Assembly (NCBI GenBank): GCA_017304655.1
Contig: JAFKLY010000003.1
Span: 186,001-250,000, forward strand
Source: Sphingomonas sp.
GTDB lineage: Bacteria; Pseudomonadota; Alphaproteobacteria; Sphingomonadales; Sphingomonadaceae
Reading direction: 5' to 3'
DNA: 64,000 nt
Shown here: positions 36,252 to 46,078 of the stretch, piece after piece
Layout: every line of letters begins with the position of its first letter
How positions within the stretch are numbered: the first letter of the stretch is position 1
Notes under the pieces: model-generated
The model's input: the letters and a program-made list of their open reading frames with translations, nothing else
Told to the model about the DNA's origin: nothing
Databases searched by the model: none
Translations under genes and position numbers: made by a program

Positions 36252-36315
36252 TCGGCCGGTTATTATGCGATGACTTGATCACCGCCCACTTCAGCTTAGT
36301 GCCTCGCAGCAGTCT

Positions 36316-38736
36316 CTAGCCGCCGGCCCGCTCGCGTGCAGCCGTCAGGACGTCCCGCGCGGCTTCGGCAAGCTGGCTGACCGAGAAGGGCTTGGGCAGA
36401 AAGGCGACGTTGGCGATGTCAATGGACTTGCGCAGCTGCTCCTCGGCATAGCCGGACATGAACAGCACCGGCAGATCGGGATAGGAGGCGCGCGCCGCGC
36501 GCACCATGGCGGGGCCATCCATGCCCGGCATCACCACGTCGGAGATCAGCAGATCGATCTTCTCGGCCTGACCAAGCCGGGCCAGCCCCTGCTCCCCATC
36601 ATTCGCAGTGATCACGGTATAACCCTGCCGCGCGAGCGCACGCTCGGCGACGCTGCGAACCATGTCCTCGTCCTCGACGAGCAGGATGGTGCCGGTACCC
36701 CAGGTATCGGCTGCCGGCTTGCGCTTGCTGGCCGGCGTACCGGCACTCTGCTCCGCCGCAGCCGCATGGACGGGCAGGTAGATACTGAAAACCGTGCCTT
36801 CCCCCAGCTTGGACTCGGCGAAAATGAAGCCTCCGGATTGCTTGACGATGCCGTAAACGGTGGAGAGCCCCAGCCCCGTGCCCTTACCGACTTCCTTGGT
36901 GGTGAAGAAAGGCTCGAAGATCTTGCCGAGAAGCTCGGGTGGGATACCGGTGCCGGTGTCGCCGATGCTGAGGCCGGTATAGTCGCCGATCGGCATGATC
37001 TCGTTCTTCATGTCGCGCACTTCGGCGGCGGACAGCGCGAACGTGCGCACCGTGACCGTGCCGCCCTCCGGCATGGCATCGCGTGCGTTGACGACCAGAT
37101 TGACGATCACCTGTTCCAGCTGGCCAGGGTCCGCCCGCACGGTGCCCAGATTGCGACCGTGATAGGTCTCCAGCTTGATGTTCTCGCCCAGCAGCCGCTT
37201 GAGCAAGCTGGAGACCTCCGACACCACGTCCGGCAATTGCAGCACTTGCGGGCGCAACGTCTGCTGACGCGAGAAGGCGAGCAGCTGGCGAGTCAGCGCT
37301 GCCGCGCGATTGCTGTTCGCCTTCACCTGCTGAATATCGTCATAATCGCTGTCTCCCGGCGTGTGACGCATCAGCATGAGGTCGCAATGACCGATGATGG
37401 CGGTGAGGATATTGTTGAAATCGTGCGCCACACCGCCGGCGAGCTGACCCACCGCCTGCATCTTGGTCTGCTGCGCGACCTGACGCTTCAGGCGCGTTTC
37501 CTCGCTATTATCCTTGAGGCTGAGCAACACCGCCGCATCGCCAAGGCCACGAACGCCGGCGAGGCTGAGCGAGATCGACTCATCGGGCACGGTACGCAGG
37601 CGCACCTGCATGTCGCCCGACATCTGCGGGCCGATGGCATAGCGGCGGATCGTCTCGGCGACAGCGGCCTGATCCTCGCCTATCACGAGATCGCCCGGAT
37701 AGCTCGGCTTGTCGCCGGGTGCGATGCCCGCCGCCCGGCCAAAGGCGGCATTGAAGAACAGCAATCGCCCATCCCGGTCCGCCATGCCCAGGCCAAAGGG
37801 CAGCAGCGACAGCAGCGTCTCGACATAAGCGAGGCTGGACAGGCCATCGACCGCCGCGACGGTATCGTCCAGCATCACCAGCACCAGCAGGCTCGACGGA
37901 TCATCCGGCCGGAGCGGGATCTGGACCATGCGGATCGGCGTCGCCCGCTCCTCTTCCTGAGCGAAGAAGATGCGGCCCTTGGAATCGACGCGCAGATAGC
38001 CGGCGAGATCGCGACCGATGATATGGCTGTCCGCGCGGCCAGTCGCCCGCAGCGCAAAGGCGGGATTGGCGGCGCGGATCCGCCCTTCTCCGCCGATCAT
38101 CACGCACATCATGCCGGCATCGCTCATCTGCCGGCCGGCTTCGCCTTCGATCACCCGGAGATAATCGTCCATGACGCTGGCCTGACGGACGCTCACGAAG
38201 CGCCACAGCAGATAATCATCAACCCGACCGGTGCGAACCACATGCACATCGAGCTGGAGGCTGCCGCGCTGCAAACCCTGCGCGTCGGCCTCGCCATCGC
38301 GCCAGGCCGCGCGACCCGCATCGGCCAGTCGTTCCTGATCGCGCGCGGAAACCTTGATCTCCGGCGGGACGGGAAAGCCCGGAAACCATTCGCCATATTG
38401 GTCACTCGCGCAGACGATGCGCCCGGTGCGGTCAGTGACGGCGATGGCATGGCCCGCCGCATCGGCAGCCGCCCGCGTCACTGTCCAGTCGGTCACGATC
38501 GCCTGATCGCTTTCGCCGGAGGGGAACAGGCGGCGCGCATACCAGATGAGAGCGCCTCCGCCGATCACAGCCGCCGCAAAACCGCCGGCCAGCACCGGAT
38601 CGCGCAGCAGCCAGAGCAGCAGACATCCGCTCGCCAATGCCGCGAGCAGAATGACGGGCAGTGCCTTGAGCCTGGGTTTGTCAGCGGTCAGGCTGAGCAG
38701 GTCGCCGCGATGCGAGCCCGGCCCGATCGCCTTCAC
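36316..38736 (-). CDS. cckA: cell-cycle hybrid histidine kinase CckA
   Basis: 806-residue membrane-bound sensor kinase. Two membrane segments lie near residues 25-66, PAS-like regions follow, then the dimerisation box [18 protein letters not shown] with phospho-His H438, the ATP-binding domain ([25 protein letters not shown]) and a C-terminal receiver with D733 in [13 protein letters not shown]. This order and the H-box are those of CckA, which phosphorylates CtrA through ChpT. Start is GTG, overlapping the DUF2062 stop (GTGA). Signal input is unknown. Confidence 0.93.
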   Translation of the reverse strand: MKAIGPGSHRGDLLSLTADKPRLKALPVILLAALASGCLLLWLLRDPVLAGGFAAAVIGGGALIWYARRLFPSGESDQAIVTDWTVTRAAADAAGHAIAVTDRTGRIVCASDQYGEWFPGFPVPPEIKVSARDQERLADAGRAAWRDGEADAQGLQRGSLQLDVHVVRTGRVDDYLLWRFVSVRQASVMDDYLRVIEGEAGRQMSDAGMMCVMIGGEGRIRAANPAFALRATGRADSHIIGRDLAGYLRVDSKGRIFFAQEEERATPIRMVQIPLRPDDPSSLLVLVMLDDTVAAVDGLSSLAYVETLLSLLPFGLGMADRDGRLLFFNAAFGRAAGIAPGDKPSYPGDLVIGEDQAAVAETIRRYAIGPQMSGDMQVRLRTVPDESISLSLAGVRGLGDAAVLLSLKDNSEETRLKRQVAQQTKMQAVGQLAGGVAHDFNNILTAIIGHCDLMLMRHTPGDSDYDDIQQVKANSNRAAALTRQLLAFSRQQTLRPQVLQLPDVVSEVSSLLKRLLGENIKLETYHGRNLGTVRADPGQLEQVIVNLVVNARDAMPEGGTVTVRTFALSAAEVRDMKNEIMPIGDYTGLSIGDTGTGIPPELLGKIFEPFFTTKEVGKGTGLGLSTVYGIVKQSGGFIFAESKLGEGTVFSIYLPVHAAAAEQSAGTPASKRKPAADTWGTGTILLVEDEDMVRSVAERALARQGYTVITANDGEQGLARLGQAEKIDLLISDVVMPGMDGPAMVRAARASYPDLPVLFMSGYAEEQLRKSIDIANVAFLPKPFSVSQLAEAARDVLTAARERAGG

Positions 38737-39335
38737 GATGCCTGTTCCTGGAGCGCGAGCGGTGCATCACTTTCCCGGGCACTGGCGCGAGCGTGCGCTC
38801 GATGCTGCCACTTGCGCGCCAGCCGGCTGCGCCACAGCCAGGACGCGAGCAGATAACCGATCACGGCCGAAACGATGGAGACAATGGCAAGGCCGAAGAC
38901 CAAGGCGGGCGCCGTTTCCGAAAGCAGCCAGCGCATCCACTCGGCGATGCCGGCATGATGATTGATGAGTGCCATCACCTGGCTCATGTCGCCCGAGCGT
39001 CCCAACATGAGCGAACCGAGATAATATGAAGCGGCAAGGATCAGTGGGGTCGTCGCCGGATTGGACAGGAAGGTCATGGCCGCGGCGAGCGGCACGTTCG
39101 CGCGGAATGGCAGCGCCAGCAGCGCTGCGCCGGCGATCTGGAGGCCCGGGATCAGCAGGAAGATGCCGACCAGCAGCCCCAGCGCCACGCCGCGCGGAAC
39201 GGAACGGCGCGTGAATCGCCACAGCTCCGGCGCCAGCACGCGATGCGCCACCGGCTTGATGAAGCGGTTCTGCTCCAGACTCTCGCGACTAGGCATGGCC
39301 TCACGAAAGGCGCGGACGACGCGCTTCTTCGGCAT
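38733..39335 (-). CDS. DUF2062 domain-containing membrane protein
   Basis: 200-residue protein with three or four membrane segments (for example GVALGLLVGIFLLIPGLQIAGAALL and ALVFGLAIVSIVSAVIGYLLASWLW) and a PxxxFLSNPATTPLI segment typical of DUF2062. No biochemical function is established for the family. It is tightly coupled: its start overlaps the smpB stop (TGATG) and its stop overlaps the cckA start. Confidence 0.88.
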   Translation of the reverse strand: MPKKRVVRAFREAMPSRESLEQNRFIKPVAHRVLAPELWRFTRRSVPRGVALGLLVGIFLLIPGLQIAGAALLALPFRANVPLAAAMTFLSNPATTPLILAASYYLGSLMLGRSGDMSQVMALINHHAGIAEWMRWLLSETAPALVFGLAIVSIVSAVIGYLLASWLWRSRLARKWQHRAHARASARESDAPLALQEQAS

Positions 39336-39817
39336 CAGCCGCGCTCCCGCAGCAGACGGCCCTGCTCGCGTTTCCAGTCACGTTCCTTGATGTGCTCGCG
39401 TTTGTCGGGCGCCTTGCGGCCCTTGGCCAGCGCCAGCTCGACCTTCGCCTTGCCGCGCTCGTTGAAATAGACGCTGAGCGGGACGAGCGTCATACCCTGC
39501 CGCGCGACGGCCCCGTGCAGCTTGGCGATCTCCCGCTGGTGGAGCAGCAGCTTGCGCGGGCGCTTGGGCTCATGATTGAAGCGATTGCCGTGGCTGAACT
39601 CGGGAATATTGCTGTTGATCAGCCACACCTGCTCGTCATTCACCTCGGCATAACTCTCGGTGATCGACCCTTCGCCGAAGCGCAGCGACTTCACTTCCGT
39701 GCCCTTGAGCGCGATGCCGGCCTCGAACACCTCGTCAATGGCATAGTCGAACCTTGCGCGCCGGTTCTCGGCGACGGTCTTCACCTTGTTGAATGCGGAC
39801 GGACGCGGACGAGCCAT
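39335..39817 (-). CDS. smpB: SsrA-binding protein
   Basis: Binds tmRNA for rescue of stalled ribosomes; 160 residues. [30 protein letters not shown] and the basic C-terminal [23 protein letters not shown] end are diagnostic. It follows dapA after 59 bases, the common alphaproteobacterial order. No tmRNA gene is seen nearby. Confidence 0.97.
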   Translation of the reverse strand: MARPRPSAFNKVKTVAENRRARFDYAIDEVFEAGIALKGTEVKSLRFGEGSITESYAEVNDEQVWLINSNIPEFSHGNRFNHEPKRPRKLLLHQREIAKLHGAVARQGMTLVPLSVYFNERGKAKVELALAKGRKAPDKREHIKERDWKREQGRLLRERG

Positions 39818-39876
39818 GCTGGGCGTGATTCTCTCAATCGGAGGAGCGAAGTGTAGATTTAGGGTATGAACCAGCC

Positions 39877-40755
39877 CTAAACCAGACCTGCGATCTCCAG
39901 AGCGCGATCAACCGTGGCGCGCGCAGCCCCGGATGGCCAAGTGATCGGCAGTCGAACCTCGCTCGGCATATCGTTGCGCAGGCGCGAGAGCGCATATTTG
40001 ACCGGCCCTGGCGAGCTGTCGCAGAACATCGCATCATGCAGCGGATAAAGCCGGTCCTGCAGGTGCAGCGCCGTCTCCCAGTCGCCCGAGAGGCAGGCCG
40101 CCTGGAAATCGGCGCACAGGCGCGGCGCGATATTCGCGGTCACCGAGATGCAGCCGCGGCCGCCCATGGCATTGAAGCCGAGCGCCGTTTCGTCATTGCC
40201 GGAGAGCTGGCAGAAATCCGGTCCGCAAGCGAGGCGCTGCGCCGTGACGCGGCCGAGATTGCCGGTCGCGTCCTTGATGCCGACGACGGAACTGAATTCC
40301 TCGGCCAGCCGATGCATCACCGGCACACCGATGTCGGTGATGGTACGGCTGGGCACATTGTAGAGCACGATCGGCAAGTCACAACGTTCCGCGAGATAGG
40401 CGAAATGCTGATAGACGCCGTCCTGGTTGGGCTTGTTGTAATAAGGGGCGACCACGAGCGCCGCATCCGCACCGGCGGCCTGAGCGGCGAACATATGCTC
40501 CAGGGCAATGCGCGTATCATTGGAGCCACAACCGGCGATCACCGGCACCCGTCCGGCGGCCTGCTCCACGCAGATGCGCACCACGCGATTATGCTCCTCG
40601 ATGGTCATCGTGGCGCTTTCCCCGGTGGTTCCGCAGGGCACCAGCGCGCTCGATCCTTCCTCGATCTGCCAGTCAACGAAGGCGCGAAACGCCTCCTCAT
40701 CCACCCGTCCGTCGCGAAACGGGGTGACAAGTGCAGGAATCGAACCGGAAAACAT
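39877..40755 (-). CDS. dapA: 4-hydroxy-tetrahydrodipicolinate synthase
   Basis: First committed enzyme of lysine and diaminopimelate synthesis, condensing pyruvate with aspartate semialdehyde; 292 residues. The Schiff-base lysine is K161 in GIKDATGN, with Y133 in LYNVPSRT and T44-T45 in CGTTGES completing the triad. It is divergent from the lytic transglycosylase gene with a 91-base spacer and heads the dapA-smpB-DUF2062-cckA run. Confidence 0.97.
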   Translation of the reverse strand: MFSGSIPALVTPFRDGRVDEEAFRAFVDWQIEEGSSALVPCGTTGESATMTIEEHNRVVRICVEQAAGRVPVIAGCGSNDTRIALEHMFAAQAAGADAALVVAPYYNKPNQDGVYQHFAYLAERCDLPIVLYNVPSRTITDIGVPVMHRLAEEFSSVVGIKDATGNLGRVTAQRLACGPDFCQLSGNDETALGFNAMGGRGCISVTANIAPRLCADFQAACLSGDWETALHLQDRLYPLHDAMFCDSSPGPVKYALSRLRNDMPSEVRLPITWPSGAARATVDRALEIAGLV

Positions 40756-40846
40756 GAAAAAACTCCTTCAAAGCGCGCGCTCGGACAGGCATATTAGGGC
40801 CAATGCACGCGCCCGTTCACCGTTCGATCATGAAGGCTCTGCCATA

Positions 40847-42871
40847 ATGAACCGCATGGGAAAAGACCCTCTCACGACTTGGCGGCTCCCCGGCCTTGTC
40901 CTCATCTCCGCTCTGGCGACGGGCGCGACCAGCGCGTCTGCGCCCCAAAGCGGGCCGACGGTGACATGGGAAGCGGTACAGGAGCGCATTGCTGCAAGCA
41001 GCGCGGGCGATGCGCAAGTGCGCAGCACGATCGACACATGGCGCCAGCTCGCCTCGAGCGATGCAATGAGCTTTTCGGCTTATGCCGACTTCCTGCTCGC
41101 CTATCCTGGCTGGCCGGATGAAGCGCGGCTGCGCGCCAATGCCGAGCGTCTGGCCAACCCGGATCTGGATGATCCGGCACGTATCATCGCCTTCTTTGGC
41201 AAGTTCCCGGCCCAAAGCGCCCAGGGCAAAGCTGTTTACGCTTTCGCGCTCGCCCGGCTCGCCCGTCAGGGCGAAGCCCGTGCCGCAGCGCGCGCAGCCT
41301 GGGTCGCCGGCCCCATGGACGCAGCAATCGAGGACCGGCTCCGCAGCCAGTTCTCTGCTGCCTTCACGCCGGAAGATCATCTGCGGCGCGCTGATGCTGC
41401 GCTGTGGAAGCGCCGCCCCGATGTCGCCGAGCGCGTGCTGCCTTATGTCGCGATCACGCGCCAGCCGATCGTGGCCGCGCGCATTGCCTTCCAGCGCAAA
41501 GCGCCGGACATCGCCGAGAAAATGGGTCCGGCCGATCCGATCGGCGTGATGGATGCGGGCTATCTGGCCGACAAGGCGCGCTGGATGACCGACAATGGCG
41601 ATTTGGCCGGCGTGCGCAGCATGCTCGCCGGTCGCGCGCCGCTGATCCAGCCGCCGAGCGATCCCGAAAAATGGTATGAACTGCTGCTCGCTCAGGCGCG
41701 CGGCGCGGCCAATGACGGGCAGTGGACGACGGCTTATGCCATCGCGTCCAAGCTGGACGACGCCTTCGCCCCCGGCACGGACGTGAGCGCGCAGTCGCTC
41801 GGCGTGCGGGATGACTATACCAGCCTTGCCTGGCTGGCCGGCACCACCGCGCTCAACCGCCTCGCCCGACCGGCCGACGCGGAAGGCATGTTCGCGCGTT
41901 ATGCGACCGGCGCCCGGTCGCCGCAGACCGTCTCGAAAGGCTATTACTGGGCGGGCCGCGCTGCCGCCGCGACGGGTCGCGCCGATGTCGCCGCCGACTA
42001 TTTCGCCAAGGCCGGCGCCTTCCCCGATCAGTATTATGGCCAGCTTGCCCTAGAGCGCCTGGGCAAGTCCATCCCCGCGCCCGCCGCGGCCGAACGGGCA
42101 GTAGAACTCGCAAGCGCCGAGCGGACAGCCTTCATGGCCCGCCCCGCGGTTCGGGCGGCGCAAGTGCTGGGCCGCGACGGCGCATGGCTGGAACAGTCCA
42201 AGTTCGTCCGCGCGCTCGCCGCGCAGGCGGATAGCGACACCGATCACATCCTGACGGCCGAGCTGTCCCGCACGCTCGGCCGACCTGATCTCGGCGTGAT
42301 GGTTGGCCGGCGCGCCACGGCAAGCGGCCTCTCCGGCTATGCGGACGCCAGCTTCCCGCGCATGAGCGTGCCGGAAGACCAGCGAGGCAACTGGACGATG
42401 ATCCATGCGATCACACGGCAGGAAAGCCAGTTCGACCGGGCGATTGTCAGCCGGGCCGGCGCGCGTGGGCTCATGCAGCTCATGCCGGCCACTGCGCGCG
42501 AGGTCGCGGGCAAGATGGGCGTCAATTACGATACGGTGCAATTGTTCGAGCCAGCTTACAACGTCCAGCTCGGCAGCACCTATTTCCGCCAGGTGCTCAA
42601 TTATTATGGCGGTAGCTATCCTTTGGCGATCGCCGCCTACAATGCCGGCATGGGCAATGTGAACAAGTGGCTCAAGGCCAATGGCGATCCGCGCACCGGC
42701 GGCGATATCGTCCAGTGGATCGAAGACATCCCGATCTACGAGACCCGCAATTACGTCCAGCGCGTGCTGGAAAATGCCGTGGTCTACGATCTGGTGAATC
42801 CGACGCTGAGCAGCACGCCACCATCCGCCGCGCCGCTCAGCCGATATCTCGGCAAGTCTCGCCCCGGCTGA
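40847..42871 (+). CDS. soluble lytic murein transglycosylase
   Basis: 674-residue periplasmic enzyme that cleaves the glycan strands of peptidoglycan. A signal peptide is followed by a long alpha-helical superhelical domain (to about residue 500) and the SLT domain, where E526 in RQESQFDRAIVSRAGARGLMQLMP is the catalytic acid and AAYNAGMGNV completes the fold. The start at 40847 gives a normal signal peptide; ATG at 40856 is also possible, and the frame upstream lacks similarity. dapA lies divergently. Confidence 0.93.
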   Translation: MNRMGKDPLTTWRLPGLVLISALATGATSASAPQSGPTVTWEAVQERIAASSAGDAQVRSTIDTWRQLASSDAMSFSAYADFLLAYPGWPDEARLRANAERLANPDLDDPARIIAFFGKFPAQSAQGKAVYAFALARLARQGEARAAARAAWVAGPMDAAIEDRLRSQFSAAFTPEDHLRRADAALWKRRPDVAERVLPYVAITRQPIVAARIAFQRKAPDIAEKMGPADPIGVMDAGYLADKARWMTDNGDLAGVRSMLAGRAPLIQPPSDPEKWYELLLAQARGAANDGQWTTAYAIASKLDDAFAPGTDVSAQSLGVRDDYTSLAWLAGTTALNRLARPADAEGMFARYATGARSPQTVSKGYYWAGRAAAATGRADVAADYFAKAGAFPDQYYGQLALERLGKSIPAPAAAERAVELASAERTAFMARPAVRAAQVLGRDGAWLEQSKFVRALAAQADSDTDHILTAELSRTLGRPDLGVMVGRRATASGLSGYADASFPRMSVPEDQRGNWTMIHAITRQESQFDRAIVSRAGARGLMQLMPATAREVAGKMGVNYDTVQLFEPAYNVQLGSTYFRQVLNYYGGSYPLAIAAYNAGMGNVNKWLKANGDPRTGGDIVQWIEDIPIYETRNYVQRVLENAVVYDLVNPTLSSTPPSAAPLSRYLGKSRPG

Positions 42872-42914
42872 GCGCGCTTGCGCCCTGGCCGGGCACGGGC
42901 TTAAAAGCCTGTGC

Positions 42915-43106
42915 ATGACCGACGACAACACAGCGCCCGACCCTTCGGGCAGCCCCGCTCCAGCCGCAGCAGCCAGCCCCGAAGCGTCCGACGCCACTGC
43001 CCCCGGCAATCCTGCCAACAAGGCCTTCTGGCTCGGCATGGGCGTGGGATCGGCCGCGCTCATCGCCGCGTTGATGTATTCCAGGCGCCCCCGGCGCAAA
43101 AAGTGA
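42915..43106 (+). CDS. small single-span membrane protein, unknown
   Basis: 63 residues: an Ala/Pro/Asp-rich N-terminal half, one membrane segment (AFWLGMGVGSAALIAALMY) and a basic end (SRRPRRKK). No family recognised. Its stop is directly followed by the greB ATG (TGAATG), so it is co-transcribed and probably translationally coupled with greB. Coding status is supported by this arrangement and by the positive-inside pattern. Confidence 0.65.
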   Translation: MTDDNTAPDPSGSPAPAAAASPEASDATAPGNPANKAFWLGMGVGSAALIAALMYSRRPRRKK

Positions 43107-43595
43107 ATGAGCGCTCCGCCGCGTCTCAATTACATCACGCCCGCCGGTTTCGCCGCACTGCGCGCCGAATATGACCATTTGCTGGGTGAGGAGCGGCCCC
43201 GCATCGTCGAAATCGTGAGCTGGGCCGCCGGCAATGGCGACCGCAGCGAGAATGGCGACTATCTCTATGGCCGCAAGCGCATGCGGGAGATCGACCGGCG
43301 GCTGAAATGGCTCTCGGAACGGATGAAGGCCGCCAAGGTCGTCAATCCTGCGGACCAGCCGGACAAGAGCCGCGTCTTCTTCGGCGCGACAGTGACCATT
43401 GCTGACGAGGAAGACAATCAGCGCGTCGTCACCATCACCGGCAACGACGAGGCCGATGCCGGCGCGGGCCGGATCGGCTGGGACAGCCCGCTTTCGCGTG
43501 CCCTGCGCGGCGCGGGCATCGGTGATCTGCGCCGGGTCACACTGCCGGGGGGAGAAAAGGAATGGGAAATCACCGCCATCGCCTACCCGGCCTGA
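43107..43595 (+). CDS. greB: transcription elongation factor GreB
   Basis: 162-residue factor that stimulates RNA cleavage by backtracked RNA polymerase. The N-terminal coiled coil carries the tip acidic residues D45 and E48 in GNGDRSENGDYLYGRKRM, the GreB-type sequence, and the C-terminal FKBP-like domain ends ALRGAGIGDLRRVTLPGGEKEWEI. It follows the small membrane protein with no gap and overlaps the next gene by 34 bases. Confidence 0.95.
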   Translation: MSAPPRLNYITPAGFAALRAEYDHLLGEERPRIVEIVSWAAGNGDRSENGDYLYGRKRMREIDRRLKWLSERMKAAKVVNPADQPDKSRVFFGATVTIADEEDNQRVVTITGNDEADAGAGRIGWDSPLSRALRGAGIGDLRRVTLPGGEKEWEITAIAYPA

Positions 43596-44236
43596 GGGTC
43601 CGGCGCGCCCTCGGCCTGTTGTCACTCGCCGCCGCGAGCGTTCCCGCGTTCGCCGCCGACTGTCCGACAGGCCAGTTCCGCGCTCACGACGGACCTGACA
43701 CTGCCTCGGCCCTCGAAATCGCACCCAATGGCCGCTTCCGCTATGTCCTGAGCGAAGGCGCCGTCGATGAAGGCGCGGAAGGCAAATGGATTTGCGATCA
43801 GGGCGTGCTCAAGCTCACTACCCTGCCGACGCCCAAGCCGGCCGAGTTTCGGCTCGACAAGGTGAGCGACAGCAAGGACGCCGATTTCGCTTTGATCGTC
43901 ACCGGACCGGATGGGCGCAGCATAGCTGCCGTCGATTTCCGGCTCGAGATGCCGCAAGGCGAACCTGTGACAGGCTATACGCAGGACGATGGCTGGTCCC
44001 GCGATCTGGGCAATACCCGTCCAGTGTCGGTGCAGGTAGCGGAGCCCTTCTTCGGTACGGTCTCGCCGGTGTTTCCGCTCCCGCAGCGCAAGGGCATCAA
44101 GATTCACATCGTGCTGATCCCAAATGACATCGGCGTGGCGGCTTTCAAAGACACCCCGGTGACGCAGGAGGACGATCGGCTGGTGCTGCACTGGCGCGGT
44201 CGCGCCATTCCCTATCGTCTGGCAACGGAGGATTGA
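43562..44236 (+). CDS. secreted protein of unknown function
   Basis: 224 residues with an Arg-rich N-terminus and signal peptide (RALGLLSLAAASVPAFA). The mature part is predicted mostly beta with two Cys residues (DCPTG and WICDQG) that may form a disulfide. No family is recognised. The ATG at 43562 has GGAG 7 bases upstream, inside the end of greB, so the 34-base overlap is probably real. It is coupled to the next gene by TGATG. Confidence 0.75.
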   Translation: MGNHRHRLPGLRVRRALGLLSLAAASVPAFAADCPTGQFRAHDGPDTASALEIAPNGRFRYVLSEGAVDEGAEGKWICDQGVLKLTTLPTPKPAEFRLDKVSDSKDADFALIVTGPDGRSIAAVDFRLEMPQGEPVTGYTQDDGWSRDLGNTRPVSVQVAEPFFGTVSPVFPLPQRKGIKIHIVLIPNDIGVAAFKDTPVTQEDDRLVLHWRGRAIPYRLATED

Positions 44237-44691
44237 TGACCATCGCGCGCACCTTCCTGTGGACACCGGCACCGGACGACGATTTCTCCACCATTCCCCT
44301 ACCCTTCGATCCCAAGACGGTGTTTGGCAAGACGCGCGCGCCGGTTGTGGTCGCCATTGGCACACACAGCTTTCGCAGCACGGTCACCACCATGGGCGGC
44401 GTACCCTGGGTGCCGTTCCGCAAAAGCAACCGCGTTGCGGCGGGCGTAACCGATGAAGCGGGTCCCATCCAGGTCACACTGACGCTGGACGAGACCGAGC
44501 GCACCGTGGCCGTCCCCACCGACCTTGCGCACGCTCTCGCCGCCATGCCCGGCGCGAGGGAAGCCTGGGACGCGCAGAGCTTCACCGCCCGGCGCGAACA
44601 GGCTGAAGCGATCGAGGAAGCAAGGCGGCCCGAAACGCGTGCCAAACGAATCCAGAGCGCGCTCGATTCAATCCGGAAAAAGCTTGAATGA
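44236..44691 (+). CDS. YdeI/OmpD-associated, DUF1905 domain protein
   Basis: 151 residues. The first part is a DUF1905 beta-barrel-like domain (PVVVAIGTHSFRSTVTTMGGVPWVPFRKSNRVAAGV) and the C-terminal part is a YdeI-like helical segment (LAAMPGAREAWDAQSFTARREQ followed by EEARRPETRAKRI). Members are linked to resistance to cationic peptides or bacteriocins in some species, but function here is unknown. It starts at the ATG overlapping the previous stop, with GGAGG upstream; a TTG three bases earlier is less likely. Confidence 0.85.
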   Translation: MTIARTFLWTPAPDDDFSTIPLPFDPKTVFGKTRAPVVVAIGTHSFRSTVTTMGGVPWVPFRKSNRVAAGVTDEAGPIQVTLTLDETERTVAVPTDLAHALAAMPGAREAWDAQSFTARREQAEAIEEARRPETRAKRIQSALDSIRKKLE

Positions 44692-45158
44692 TCGACATAA
44701 GCCCCGCCGTCGCGAACGACTGGCCGGCGATCTGGGAGATTATCCGTCCGATCATCCGCGAGGGCGAGACACTGGCCATCGCGCGCGATGCCGACGAGGC
44801 AGCGGCACGCGCCTACTGGATGGCCAGCGACAAAAGCGTGTTCGTTGCGCGCAACGCAACGGGCACGACCGTGGGCAGCTACAACCTGCGTTCCAACGGC
44901 ATCGGCCTCACGGCCCATGTCGCCAATGCCGGCTATGCGGTGCGGACCGATCAGCGCGGCAGGGGCATTGCGCAAAGCCTGTGCCGTCACTCGAGCGAGA
45001 CAGCCCGCGCGCGCGGCTATCGCGCTATGCAGTTCAACATGGTGGTCTCCACCAATGAACGTGCCGTGCGCCTGTGGCAGCATATGGGCTTTGCGATTGT
45101 CGGCACCTTACCGGGCGCCTTCGCGCATCCCACGGGGGATATGTGGACGCCTATGTGA
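44688..45158 (+). CDS. GNAT family N-acetyltransferase
   Basis: 156-residue acetyl-CoA-dependent acetyltransferase. The acetyl-CoA loop Q89-R-G-R-G-I-A95 follows the central strand (AGYAVRTD), and NERAVRLWQHMGF is the conserved C-terminal element. The acceptor is unknown; relatives acetylate amines such as phosphinothricin or protein N-termini. It overlaps the YdeI gene by 4 bases (ATGA) and ends the operon that began with slt or the small membrane gene. Confidence 0.9.
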   Translation: MIDISPAVANDWPAIWEIIRPIIREGETLAIARDADEAAARAYWMASDKSVFVARNATGTTVGSYNLRSNGIGLTAHVANAGYAVRTDQRGRGIAQSLCRHSSETARARGYRAMQFNMVVSTNERAVRLWQHMGFAIVGTLPGAFAHPTGDMWTPM

Positions 45159-45184
45159 TGTTTCAAACGCTGGTCGACACCTGA

Positions 45185-45970
45185 TCAATCCTTCGGCTCG
45201 TAGCCGAAGGCCTCCCGTGCGAGCGTGACCACCGCGGGATCGGCATCGGGCATCTTCATCGGCACATGCTTTTCCAGCGCGTCGGCGATGCATGTCAGCG
45301 CGGCGATGCGCGCGGCCTTGCGATCATTGCCGTCGATCACGTGCCATGGTGCCCAGCGCGTATCGGTGCGGGCGAACATGTCGTGCAGCGCATCGAGATA
45401 GTCCTCGCGCCGCGCCCGATTGCGATAATCCTCGGTGCCGGTCTTCCAGCGCTTGAACGGATCGTCGATCCTCTCGGCGAGCTGCTTGTCCTGCTCTTTT
45501 TGCGTGATGTGGATGAAGAGCTTGACGATGGCCGTGCCGCTGTCGGTCTGCTGCGCCTCGAACTCGTTGATCTCATCATAGCTGCGCTTCCACTCCCGCT
45601 CGGTGCAGAAGCCTTCGACCCGCTCGACCAGGACGCGACCGTACCAGCTGCGATCATAGATGGCGATGTGACGGTTGGCCGGCAGCCGCGTCCAGAAGCG
45701 CCAGAGGAAGTGATGCCCCAGTTCCTCCTCCGTCGGCGCGCCGATGGACCAGACCTTGACATAGCGCGGGTCCAGCAACCCGGTCATGCGCTTGATGATG
45801 CCGCCCTTGCCGGCGCCATCCCACCCTTCCAGCATCACGACGCTGCGCTTGCCATGGACGATGTGGGCGACCTGGATCTTCTCCAGCCTGTGCTGAAGTT
45901 TCGAGAGGGCATGGTCGTAATCGCCGTCGAACGACGCGCCCTTCTCAAAGTCGGAAAGATGGATGGTCAT
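45185..45970 (-). CDS. polyphosphate kinase 2 family protein
   Basis: 261-residue P-loop kinase of the PPK2 family, which uses polyphosphate to phosphorylate nucleotides (or the reverse). Walker A is GWDGAGKG (49-56), Walker B AIYDRSWYGR near residue 108, and the lid segment includes RIDDPFKRWK. Class (NMP or NDP) cannot be fixed by eye. The start at 45970 fits the family; a GTG 9 codons upstream is possible. It converges on the GNAT gene with a 26-base gap. Confidence 0.9.
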   Translation of the reverse strand: MTIHLSDFEKGASFDGDYDHALSKLQHRLEKIQVAHIVHGKRSVVMLEGWDGAGKGGIIKRMTGLLDPRYVKVWSIGAPTEEELGHHFLWRFWTRLPANRHIAIYDRSWYGRVLVERVEGFCTEREWKRSYDEINEFEAQQTDSGTAIVKLFIHITQKEQDKQLAERIDDPFKRWKTGTEDYRNRARREDYLDALHDMFARTDTRWAPWHVIDGNDRKAARIAALTCIADALEKHVPMKMPDADPAVVTLAREAFGYEPKD

Positions 45971-46078
45971 GGCCGCACAGTCCTCATTCGGGAGCACTGG
46001 TGGTAAGCGGCATCGCGGCGACGGGCAAGGGACGCCGGGACAGGTTGATCTGCCCCGGCGCCGTCCATCATTTCGATC

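Noticed and set aside
46005..46078. Terminator downstream of the TonB receptor
   Set aside because: CGCCGGG and CCCGGCG can pair around a 14-base loop, but the stem extends imperfectly and has no T-run.
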